From Rhodocyclaceae bacterium UBA6160 (GTDB taxonomy: Bacteria > Pseudomonadota > Gammaproteobacteria > Burkholderiales > Rhodocyclaceae), in NCBI GenBank assembly GCA_002422995.1, contig DIUK01000033.1, positions 1,025 through 8,045 on the forward strand: a DNA stretch of 7,021 nucleotides, given 5' to 3'. The notes under the pieces are model-generated. The model did no database searches and was not told where the DNA came from. It saw nothing but the letters and a program-made list of their open reading frames with translations. The position numbers and the translations under genes are program-made. Shown one piece after another: positions 1 through 5,933 of this stretch. How positions within the stretch are numbered: the first letter of the stretch is position 1; each line of letters starts with the position of its first letter.

Positions 1-32
1 AAAATGGCGCGGAACAATCCACGCCGTTTTTT
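1..32 (-). terminator. Probable rho-independent terminator after queE
   Basis: About 67 nt after the queE stop, the minus-strand transcript can form an 8-bp stem (GGCGUGGA with UCCGCGCC, one G-U wobble) around the loop UUGU. A UUUU run that continues to the window edge follows. On the plus strand the same hairpin has a C-A mismatch but is followed by six Ts (27-32), so a bidirectional role is possible. The better-paired RNA is the minus one, in line with the end of the tol-queE operon. The rest of 1-92 shows no supported gene. Confidence 0.55.
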
Positions 33-92
33 GCGTCGCTGGGCGCGTGAAATCGGGTTTTTCTACAGCTTTAACGGGTGTTGCGAGATGGC

Positions 93-809
93 CTAGCGTC
101 CTGGCGTATTGCCCCACAGCACTTTGTGCAATTGCAACTGAAAACGCACGGGTAGTTTGTCGTCAATAATCCATTGCGCGAGCAGCCCGGGATCGAGCTG
201 GCCTTGCACGGGAGAAAATAACACTGGGCAACATTCGAAAAGTCGGCGCTCGTGACACGCTGCGATGGCCCATTCATAATCTTCCCGCGATGCTAAAACG
301 AGTTTGAGTTCATCGTGCGGGGTGAGCAAATCGAGATTTTCCCAGCGGTTTTTTTCCGCTTCGCCCGAGCCGGGGGCTTTGAGGTCGACGATGCGCGAGA
401 CGCGCGGGTCGACGCCGCTGATATCCAGCGCGCCGCTGGTTTCCAGCGAGACGGAATGACCGGCATCGCAGAGCGCGGTCAGTAGCGACAGGCAGTTTTT
501 TTGCGCCAGTGGCTCGCCACCGGTAACGCAAATGGTTTTGCAGTTGAATTCAGCCACTTGTTCCAGGATGGATGCAACCGATACGCTATTGCCGCCGTGA
601 AATGCATAAGCTGTATCACACCAAGTGCAGCGCAAGGGGCAGCCAGTGAGACGAATAAACACGCTAGGCAGGCCCACACGGCTGGATTCACCCTGAATGG
701 AATGAAATATTTCAGTGATGCGCAGGGTTTTTATCGCATCTGCTGTTGTTTCCTGAGTTGCTTTAAGCTTGGCTAGAAGTGCAGCAGGTTGCGTTATGAC
801 AGCAGACAT
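93..809 (-). CDS. queE: QueE, 7-carboxy-7-deazaguanine synthase (radical SAM)
   Basis: A 238-residue radical SAM enzyme converting 6-carboxy-5,6,7,8-tetrahydropterin into 7-carboxy-7-deazaguanine, a step towards queuosine in tRNA. The [4Fe-4S] cysteines form the usual CxxxCxxC (Cys57, Cys61, Cys64 in CPLRCTWCDT). The SAM-binding TGGEP is at 96-100, with LETSG (122-126) and VDLKAPGSGE (141-150) further on. The C-terminus QLHKVLWGNTPGR is typical of Gram-negative QueE, so the gene is complete. The core starts at about residue 29 (LRITEIFHSIQGES). The first 28 residues (Ala/Thr/Lys-rich) are an extension compared with shorter members. A TAA stop lies two codons before the ATG and no other start is seen before the core, so the extension is probably real. 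Its Shine-Dalgarno is weak. It follows cpoB by 23 bp and shows no functional link to Tol; it is a frequent passenger of this operon. Confidence 0.95.
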   Translation of the reverse strand: MSAVITQPAALLAKLKATQETTADAIKTLRITEIFHSIQGESSRVGLPSVFIRLTGCPLRCTWCDTAYAFHGGNSVSVASILEQVAEFNCKTICVTGGEPLAQKNCLSLLTALCDAGHSVSLETSGALDISGVDPRVSRIVDLKAPGSGEAEKNRWENLDLLTPHDELKLVLASREDYEWAIAACHERRLFECCPVLFSPVQGQLDPGLLAQWIIDDKLPVRFQLQLHKVLWGNTPGR

Positions 810-832
810 GAGTGTTTATGACCTGAGGCGGA

Positions 833-1573
833 TTATTTCTTTTTGGCGGGGAGGGCTTTGAGTTGCTGTTTAGCACGTTTGCCTGCATCGCTATTGGGAT
901 AGGTATTGCTTAGTTTTTGCAAAACATCGCGCGCACTGTTGACTGCTTTAAGGGCTTTCAAACTGTCTGCCTGAGCTTCCAGGGCATCGGGTGCGCGTTC
1001 GTCTTGCGGCCAAGTGGCAGCAAATTTACCGAACAGCGTTGCGGCTTGTTTGTGGTCTTTTGCCTGTGCATGGGCGTAAGCCGCCCAGTAGGTCGCTGAT
1101 GCTTGCAGGTTGCTAGCTGGCCAGGTGGTTAGGAATGCGGCAAAGTGGGTACTTGCCTCTTTGTATTTGGATGCTTTGAGCAGGTTAAGCGCGGTTTCAT
1201 AGTCGCGTGTCTCCTGGGCGCTATCTATTGGCGCTGCAGGCGGGGTAGCTGTGGATTCCCCGGTGGCAGATTCTAGTTTCCTTAGGCGATTGTCCAGGTC
1301 GATATAAAAATCTTTTTGTCTTTTTTGTGCTGCATCCAGTTCATACGTCATGACTTCCTGCTGGCCGCGTAATTTGGCGAGCTCACTGCGAATGCTTTCT
1401 ATCTGGTTGGCAAAATTGATTTGATTGCTATTTACCGTTTCAATCCGCTGGGTGAGTGCATTGACATCGCTGCGCAGCTGCTCGATGCGTTGGCGTGCCA
1501 GATCGTCATCAAATAATCCGGCGTGTGCGGGTAATACAGCGAGCAGCGTGAAAAATAACAGGATGCGACGCAT
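833..1573 (-). CDS. cpoB: CpoB (YbgF), periplasmic coordinator of cell division
   Basis: A 246-residue secreted protein of the Tol-Pal cell-envelope complex. In E. coli CpoB binds TolA and PBP1B and coordinates septal peptidoglycan synthesis with outer-membrane constriction. A Sec signal peptide (1-18, cleavage AHA before GLF) is followed by a heptad-rich coiled coil (about 25-102, for example RIEQLRSDVNALTQRIETV), the trimerisation region of the family. A Thr/Ala/Pro linker (about 103-118) follows. The C-terminal TPR domain (about 122-240) contains three repeats: DYETALNLLKASKYKEA, then ATYWAAYAHAQAKDHKQAA, then APDALEAQADSLKALK. The protein ends in a lysine tail. Its ATG overlaps the pal stop by 1 nt and it has a good AGGTGA site. 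queE follows after 23 bp. Length and order match the family. Confidence 0.93.
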   Translation of the reverse strand: MRRILLFFTLLAVLPAHAGLFDDDLARQRIEQLRSDVNALTQRIETVNSNQINFANQIESIRSELAKLRGQQEVMTYELDAAQKRQKDFYIDLDNRLRKLESATGESTATPPAAPIDSAQETRDYETALNLLKASKYKEASTHFAAFLTTWPASNLQASATYWAAYAHAQAKDHKQAATLFGKFAATWPQDERAPDALEAQADSLKALKAVNSARDVLQKLSNTYPNSDAGKRAKQQLKALPAKKK

Positions 1574-2118
1574 TAAAATTCACCTGAGTAAAGCATGTCT
1601 CCGCGACGGTTTTGCGCCCAGCATTCTTCCGTGGCTTCAGTACAAGTGGGCTTTTCTTCGCCAAGGCTGACAGACTCCATCTGACTTTCTGAGACGCCTA
1701 GGAGCGAGAGTGATTTTTTGATGGCATCCGAGCGTTTTTGAGCGAGTGCCAAGTTGTACTCTCGGCTACCCCGTTCATCGGCATTGCCTTGAATGAGCAT
1801 TTTCATGCTGGCATTGGCCGCCAAAAACTTGCTATGAGCCACTAGCAATGATTGATATTCATCTTTGACGCTATAGCTGTCGTAATCAAAATATACGCTG
1901 CGCTTAGAGAGCGGGCTGCGGGGGTCTTTGAGGGCTGCCACGCTCAAGGGGTCAAAGCGATCGACGGGGCTTGTGGTTGTTGATGTGCCTGCGTCGACAC
2001 TAGACGGATTCCGAGATTCAACGCCTGCGGCGTTTTGCTCTGGCGCCGGGGGTTGAGAGCCGCAGGCGGAAAGAATGAGTGTCAGAGCGAGTGATGAGAA
2101 AAGCAGATGAGTACGCAT
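1573..2118 (-). CDS. pal: Pal, peptidoglycan-associated outer-membrane lipoprotein
   Basis: A 181-residue lipoprotein that anchors the outer membrane to peptidoglycan and is the end partner of the Tol system. A type II signal peptide ends in the lipobox LSAC, with Cys19 as the lipidated residue. A flexible linker (about 20-70, Ala/Ser/Thr/Pro-rich) leads to an OmpA-like domain (about 74-181) with SVYFDYDSY and NADERGSREYN (112-122). The Asp and Arg of NADERG correspond to the diaminopimelate-binding residues of this family. The chosen start gives a compact MRTHLL signal peptide and has an AAGGA site. A longer form starting at 2136 would add MNKDTT and lacks a ribosome site. Two extra cysteines, Cys159 and Cys166, lie in the loop before the final NRR and could form a disulfide. 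The TAA stop overlaps the cpoB start (TAATG). Confidence 0.95.
   Translation of the reverse strand: MRTHLLFSSLALTLILSACGSQPPAPEQNAAGVESRNPSSVDAGTSTTTSPVDRFDPLSVAALKDPRSPLSKRSVYFDYDSYSVKDEYQSLLVAHSKFLAANASMKMLIQGNADERGSREYNLALAQKRSDAIKKSLSLLGVSESQMESVSLGEEKPTCTEATEECWAQNRRGDMLYSGEF
1580..1585 (-). promoter_or_regulatory. Ribosome binding site of cpoB inside the end of pal
   Basis: AGGTGA lies 6 nt before the cpoB ATG (1571-1573), within the last codons of pal. Together with the TAATG overlap it points to termination-reinitiation coupling between the two genes. Confidence 0.7.
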
Positions 2119-2178
2119 GGTAGTGTCCTTATTCATAATAAAAGTTATAAATTCAGTGGAACGAATAGCACGGATAGA
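2119..2178 (-). other. tolB-pal intergenic leader
   Basis: A 60-bp AT-rich spacer, the longest gap inside the block. Near pal it holds the AAGGA ribosome site and a short self-complementary stretch (TTATGAATAA) too weak to be a terminator. TATAAC and TATTAT could serve as -10 elements, but no matching -35 is seen at 16-18 bp. I see no reason to break the operon here, though a weak internal promoter for pal cannot be ruled out. Confidence 0.4.
2126..2130 (-). promoter_or_regulatory. Ribosome binding site that sets the pal start
   Basis: AAGGA on the minus strand lies 7 nt before the ATG at 2116-2118. An in-frame ATG 18 nt further upstream (2134-2136) is preceded by AT-rich sequence with no Shine-Dalgarno, and this AAGGA would fall inside its coding region. 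The downstream ATG is therefore the likelier pal start. Confidence 0.75.
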
Positions 2179-3453
2179 TTACTTGACTAATGGTCCCCAG
2201 GCAGGTTCCCTGACATCGGCAGCCTGCACGGAGAGTTTTTGTTTAACGCGACCGTCGCTTGACACTGCGGCTAATACGCCCCGGCCCCCGACTTCAGTTG
2301 CGTACAAAATCATCCGGCCGTTGGGGGCAAAGCTGGGCGATTCGTCTTTGGATGAATCCGTCAAGATTTGTGTTTGCTTGGTGGCTAAATCCATCAATGC
2401 TAATTGGAAGCGGCCATTACTCCGGGTGATGTAGGCCATTGTTTTTCCATCGGGTGCTGGACGGGGTGTGACGTTATAGCTACCTTCAAAGGTGACTCGT
2501 TCGGCATTGCCGCCACTAGCAGGGATACGATAGATTTGCGGGCTGCCGCCACGGTCAGAAGTGAAATAAATAAACTGACCATCTGCAGAAAAACGTGGTT
2601 CTGTATCAATGCCAGAAGACTTGGATAACCGAGTGGCACCGCTGCCATTGGCGTTTACGATAAACAGTTGGGAGCCGCCTTCCTTGCTGAGCACAACGGC
2701 TAAACGGTTGCCGTCCGGTGCCCAGGCTGGGGCGGAGTTGGAGCCTTTAAAGTTGGCTGCGACATGACGTTTGGCTGTTGCTAGGTCATGTACATAAACG
2801 ATAGGTTTTTTTGCCTCAAAAGAGACATAGGCCAGTTTGTTGCCATCAGGTGACCAGGTGGGTGAAATAATTGGTTCACGCGAGGCAAGTGCCGGTTGTG
2901 CATTTGAGCCGTCAGCATCGGCAATTTGTAGCTCGTAACGCCCTGTGCTTTTGACAACATAGGCAATACGTGTCGAAAAAATCCCTGGTTCGCCGGTGAG
3001 GTTTTCGTAAATTGCGTCTGCAATACGGTGCGCCGTCATACGGAGTTGTGAGCTGGTATGCACATAGTTTTGCATGTTGAGCGTGTTCTGCTTAGGTACG
3101 TCCCAGAGCCGCAAGCGTGTTTCATAGCGACCATTGGCTAATCTTGCGGTTGATCCACCGGCAATGGCATCAGCGCCACGTTGTTTTAGGTCAGCAAAAG
3201 CAGGGTTTGTGTTGTCGGCGAGTACGCCAACGCCATCAATCAGATGGAACATGCCACTCCGGTCAAGGTCAGCACGTATAACCGAGGTGAGCGCTTGAGA
3301 GATTGTGCGCTCACCTGCAAAGTCAGCAATAGCGACAGGCAGGCGGTTAGCGCCGGCACCTGTAATTTCAACGCGCAATTGTGCAACAGCAGGCATTGCG
3401 AAAAAGAAGCTTGTGCTGAGCAAAGAAACAAGAAATAAGGATTTTATTTTCAT
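2179..3453 (-). CDS. tolB: TolB, periplasmic beta-propeller protein
   Basis: A 424-residue secreted protein that binds Pal and TolA and cycles between them during outer-membrane constriction. The Sec signal peptide covers about 1-24 with the cleavage motif AVA before QLRVEITG. That mature N-terminus corresponds to the TolA-binding strand of E. coli TolB. An N-terminal alpha/beta domain (about 25-160) is followed by a propeller whose blades show regularly spaced repeats at 197, 241, 285, 329 and 372 (TWSPDGNKLAYV, AWAPDGNRLAVV, RFSADGQFIYF, RPAPDGKTMAYI, SFAPNGRMILYA). A sixth, cut-off copy lies at the end (EPAWGP, 416-421). Spacing is 43-44 residues, as expected for a six-bladed TolB propeller. 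Length matches the family. It begins 23 bp after tolA. The ATG has no good Shine-Dalgarno, but the signal peptide fixes the start. Confidence 0.97.
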   Translation of the reverse strand: MKIKSLFLVSLLSTSFFFAMPAVAQLRVEITGAGANRLPVAIADFAGERTISQALTSVIRADLDRSGMFHLIDGVGVLADNTNPAFADLKQRGADAIAGGSTARLANGRYETRLRLWDVPKQNTLNMQNYVHTSSQLRMTAHRIADAIYENLTGEPGIFSTRIAYVVKSTGRYELQIADADGSNAQPALASREPIISPTWSPDGNKLAYVSFEAKKPIVYVHDLATAKRHVAANFKGSNSAPAWAPDGNRLAVVLSKEGGSQLFIVNANGSGATRLSKSSGIDTEPRFSADGQFIYFTSDRGGSPQIYRIPASGGNAERVTFEGSYNVTPRPAPDGKTMAYITRSNGRFQLALMDLATKQTQILTDSSKDESPSFAPNGRMILYATEVGGRGVLAAVSSDGRVKQKLSVQAADVREPAWGPLVK

Positions 3454-3476
3454 GGAACAATTATACCGGCTAGTGT

Positions 3477-4247
3477 TTACTCATCGAGCGGGCGAAAACT
3501 GAGCTCAAGGGTACGGTTGTAAAGGTCGGGTTTGTCAGGCTTGGGTAATGGGTTGGACTTTAAAATGGCCCGTTCAATGGCGGTGTCCAAGGCGGTACTG
3601 CCCGATGAATGTCGTAACCGCGTCGTGACAATTTCTCCGTTAGGTAGCTGGGTGACATCAAACACGGCTTCCGGATTACCTTGAACGTCAGGCGGTAAGA
3701 CAATGTTGCCCCTGATTTTGCCTCGAATACGTGACAGATAATCGGCCATGGCTTTATTTCGGGATGCGGTTTCACGAGCAGCCGCTTCTTTCGTTAATTG
3801 AGCGGTGACAGCATCTGATTTTTTGCGTTGCAATAACTGGTCTGCCTCCTTTTTGAGTTGTTCAAAAATGGATGGCTTTTTAGGTGTGTCCGGCACAGGC
3901 GGTTCGACAGGCGTTGGCTCGACAATTTTTTTAGGTGGCTCCTTAACTTTTTCCTTGATGACGATGTCTGGTTTTGTGGGGGCAGGCAGCTTGTTTTCTG
4001 CTTTGGGAGGCGCTGGCAGCAAGGGTTCGGTGACAGGTTTAGCGATGGGTTCAATAATTGTTCTGGCTGGGGGGGCTTGAATGGTGCTGACAAGTTCGAC
4101 TTCAACCACGTTAGGCATTTTGGTTTGCCAGTGCACGCCATAAAACAAAAACATGGCGAGCACAATGTGGACAAATACCGCCAAAATTAAGGAAAGGTAT
4201 TTTCCTGTTTTATCGTCGGGATGTAAAAAGGGAGAGTCAAGCGTCAT
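3477..4247 (-). CDS. tolA: TolA, energy-transducing inner-membrane protein
   Basis: A 256-residue TolA/TonB-family protein that links the TolQR motor to TolB/Pal at the outer membrane. It has a short cytoplasmic N-terminus and one membrane helix (about 18-38) containing His27, the counterpart of the His in the SHLS motif needed for contact with TolQR. A periplasmic linker runs from about 55 to 165 and a TolA C-terminal domain from about 168 to 255 (DYLSRIRGKIRGNIVLPP, then NPEAVFDVTQLPNGEI). The linker is Pro/Lys/Glu-rich (EPPKKIVEPTPVEPPVP) to about 125, then a charged, probably helical stretch (about 127-167). It is much shorter than the long Ala/Lys-rich helix of E. coli TolA (421 residues), as is common outside enterics. 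It starts 5 bp after tolR without a clear ribosome site, which suggests coupling to tolR translation. Position and C-terminal domain distinguish it from TonB. Confidence 0.94.
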   Translation of the reverse strand: MTLDSPFLHPDDKTGKYLSLILAVFVHIVLAMFLFYGVHWQTKMPNVVEVELVSTIQAPPARTIIEPIAKPVTEPLLPAPPKAENKLPAPTKPDIVIKEKVKEPPKKIVEPTPVEPPVPDTPKKPSIFEQLKKEADQLLQRKKSDAVTAQLTKEAAARETASRNKAMADYLSRIRGKIRGNIVLPPDVQGNPEAVFDVTQLPNGEIVTTRLRHSSGSTALDTAIERAILKSNPLPKPDKPDLYNRTLELSFRPLDE

Positions 4248-4252
4248 GGGTG

Positions 4253-4672
4253 TTATCGACCTGGTTTAACAAGCAGTCCGATTTTTTGTACTTGTTGGCG
4301 TTGCAGTTCATCCATTACGCTTAGCACGGCGTCGTATTTAACATCTTTGTCGCCAGCAATCAGCACCGGTTGCTGAGGGTTTTTTGCTTGTAATTGCCGA
4401 ATGTAGTCGGCTAGTTCGGCTTTGGTGACGGTTTTTTCGTTCCCTTCGGTGCTGCTTTCTTCAGCGCGATCGCGTACAGCAAGGGTTTCATCTGCTTTGA
4501 CGATGACTTCCAACGGGGCCGCCGGTGTTTGCGCTGATTTGCCTACGCTGGGCAGATTCACGCTGCTGCTTTGTACCATGGGTGCTGTAACCATGAAAAT
4601 AACCAGCAGCACCAACATCACGTCGATGTAGGGCACAACGTTAATATCATTCATTAGGCGGCGTTGTTTCAT
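4253..4672 (-). CDS. tolR: TolR, Tol-Pal motor subunit
   Basis: A 139-residue ExbD/TolR-family protein with one N-terminal membrane helix (about 17-34) and a periplasmic domain that regulates the TolQR channel and contacts peptidoglycan. The membrane helix contains the essential protonatable aspartate: PYIDVMLVLLVIFMV has Asp17, the counterpart of E. coli TolR Asp23. The family TAP motif follows it. The periplasmic part ends with the typical PVLIAGDKDVKYDAVLSVMD stretch and LLVKPGR. The cytoplasmic N-terminus is short (about 16 residues against about 20 in E. coli). An alternative start at Met7 would leave it very short, so Met1 is preferred. Met1 overlaps the patatin stop (ATGA), with a partial GGA site 6 nt upstream. 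It is separated from its partner tolQ by about 2.1 kb of inserted genes. tolA follows after 5 bp. Confidence 0.96.
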   Translation of the reverse strand: MKQRRLMNDINVVPYIDVMLVLLVIFMVTAPMVQSSSVNLPSVGKSAQTPAAPLEVIVKADETLAVRDRAEESSTEGNEKTVTKAELADYIRQLQAKNPQQPVLIAGDKDVKYDAVLSVMDELQRQQVQKIGLLVKPGR

Positions 4673-5922
4673 GAGCGATCCGTTTGCGGTAAGTTGTTGT
4701 TGGGACGGTGCATATCGTGCGTCACAAAAGGTTTTTCTGTGCTCGGTAAATCCAGCCAGTCAGGATGCGATAGCGTATTGTTGATATCGGCAAGTCCAGT
4801 CTGCCAATGGTTTTTCATTGCAAGCGCGCTAAATTGATAATCCATATAGTGTGCGTGGTGCTGGCCTTTATCTTGATAGATCAGGTGGATGACATTAAAT
4901 CGTCTATCGTCTGCAGTTTTGGCGGCACGCTTGTACCAAAAATTATCGCGCTGAGATTCGGGTACCAGTGCCATTAACTCTTGCAGCATGCGGCGGTATT
5001 TTTGTGTATTTTCCATGTATTCCGTAATCATCCGCGTGCGGCTTGAGTATTGAATATCTTTTTGCCGAATAGCGACCTCTACAAGGTCTGTTGGCACGTC
5101 GCCCCGTGCGGGCCATAAATCGACTTGAAACACGAGCGCATCTTTTGTTGCTGAGCCATTGGTTTGATCGGTTAGCACATGGTGTAAAGGTGTGTTGGAT
5201 ACTAATCCGCCATCCCAATAGTATTCGCCATCAATTTCGACGGCGGCAAAACCGGGCGGTAGTGCGCCAGAGGCCATGAAGTGCTCAGGTCGCAAAGTTG
5301 TTTTTGTATTATCAAAATAGGCAAAGTTTCCATTGCGCACATTCACCGCGCCAACTGATACGCGCATCTGCCGGGTATCGTTGATGCGGTCAAAGTCGGC
5401 AAATTTTTCAAGCGTAGCCCGCATGGGGGCCGTGTCGTAAAAACTGGTTGTGTCAGGCTTGCCATGAAAGGCCAGAAGCCACGGAAAAGCTCGCGGCAGA
5501 AAAAATCCGTTCTGCCCTTCGATTATCGCGCGGGAAGCTTCCCAGATATCAAGTGATTCACGAACAGCAGGTGGGAAAAAATCAATCAATGCCGGATCAA
5601 CCGCTGTTTTTGGCAAGACAGGTTGCTGGCAAATGCTTGTCCAAAAGCTGTGTAGCTGATCAACCCGTTTTTCAGGTGGGTTGCCGGCGATAATGGCCGC
5701 ATTGAGCGCGCCAATCGAAATGCCTGCTACCCAATTGGGGTGAATGTTTGCCTTGGCCAGTCCATCATAGACACCTGCCTGATAAGAGCCTAAAGCGCCG
5801 CCTCCTTGTAACACCAGCGCAACAATATCGTAAGCGTCAATTTGAGCCTGATGTTGACTGGGCGCAGATTTTTCCAGCGGAGCAGTGGGTGCTTCAGGAG
5901 CACTATTTTTAGCGGAGGCCAT
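4669..5922 (-). CDS. Patatin-like phospholipase (PatD type, probable DUF3734 C-terminal region)
   Basis: A 417-residue predicted lipid acyl hydrolase with a Ser-Asp catalytic dyad. After an Ala/Pro/Gln-rich N-terminal tail (1-31) the patatin core starts with the oxyanion-hole motif GGGALG (40-45). The nucleophile motif GISIG follows at 68-72 (Ser70), and the catalytic Asp237 sits in DGG (237-239). Everything needed for activity is present. The region from about 285 to 395 (motifs YSSRTRM, HLIYQ, HAHYMDYQFS, HPDWL) resembles the DUF3734 extension of bacterial patatins, judged from memory. There is no signal peptide or membrane segment, so it is probably cytoplasmic or peripheral to the inner membrane. 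It starts 11 bp after bdhA without a clear Shine-Dalgarno. Its TGA overlaps the tolR ATG (ATGA), implying translational coupling. PatD of Legionella, also next to bdhA, is the closest described analogue I know. The substrate (phospholipid, lysolipid or another ester) cannot be told from sequence. Confidence 0.9.
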   Translation of the reverse strand: MASAKNSAPEAPTAPLEKSAPSQHQAQIDAYDIVALVLQGGGALGSYQAGVYDGLAKANIHPNWVAGISIGALNAAIIAGNPPEKRVDQLHSFWTSICQQPVLPKTAVDPALIDFFPPAVRESLDIWEASRAIIEGQNGFFLPRAFPWLLAFHGKPDTTSFYDTAPMRATLEKFADFDRINDTRQMRVSVGAVNVRNGNFAYFDNTKTTLRPEHFMASGALPPGFAAVEIDGEYYWDGGLVSNTPLHHVLTDQTNGSATKDALVFQVDLWPARGDVPTDLVEVAIRQKDIQYSSRTRMITEYMENTQKYRRMLQELMALVPESQRDNFWYKRAAKTADDRRFNVIHLIYQDKGQHHAHYMDYQFSALAMKNHWQTGLADINNTLSHPDWLDLPSTEKPFVTHDMHRPNNNLPQTDRS

Positions 5923-5933
5923 GGTTTTTAGGC

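Noticed and set aside
4..96. Plus-strand frame starting MARNNPRRFLRRW and ending in a TAG that overlaps the queE stop (CTAG)
   Set aside because: Only 30 codons, no ribosome site can be seen at the window edge, and it covers the terminator hairpin. Another plus frame ending at 48-50 is equally plausible as a gene end. Neither can be supported without sequence to the left.
2119..2178. Internal promoter before pal
   Set aside because: TATAAC and TATTAT elements exist, but the hexamers at proper -35 distance match TTGACA poorly. AT-rich sequence alone is not enough.
3858..4190. 110-codon plus-strand open frame opposite tolA
   Set aside because: It is a complement of the Pro/Lys-rich tolA coding sequence, has biased low-complexity composition (Trp/Phe/Gly/Arg) and no recognisable domain; it is a shadow of tolA.
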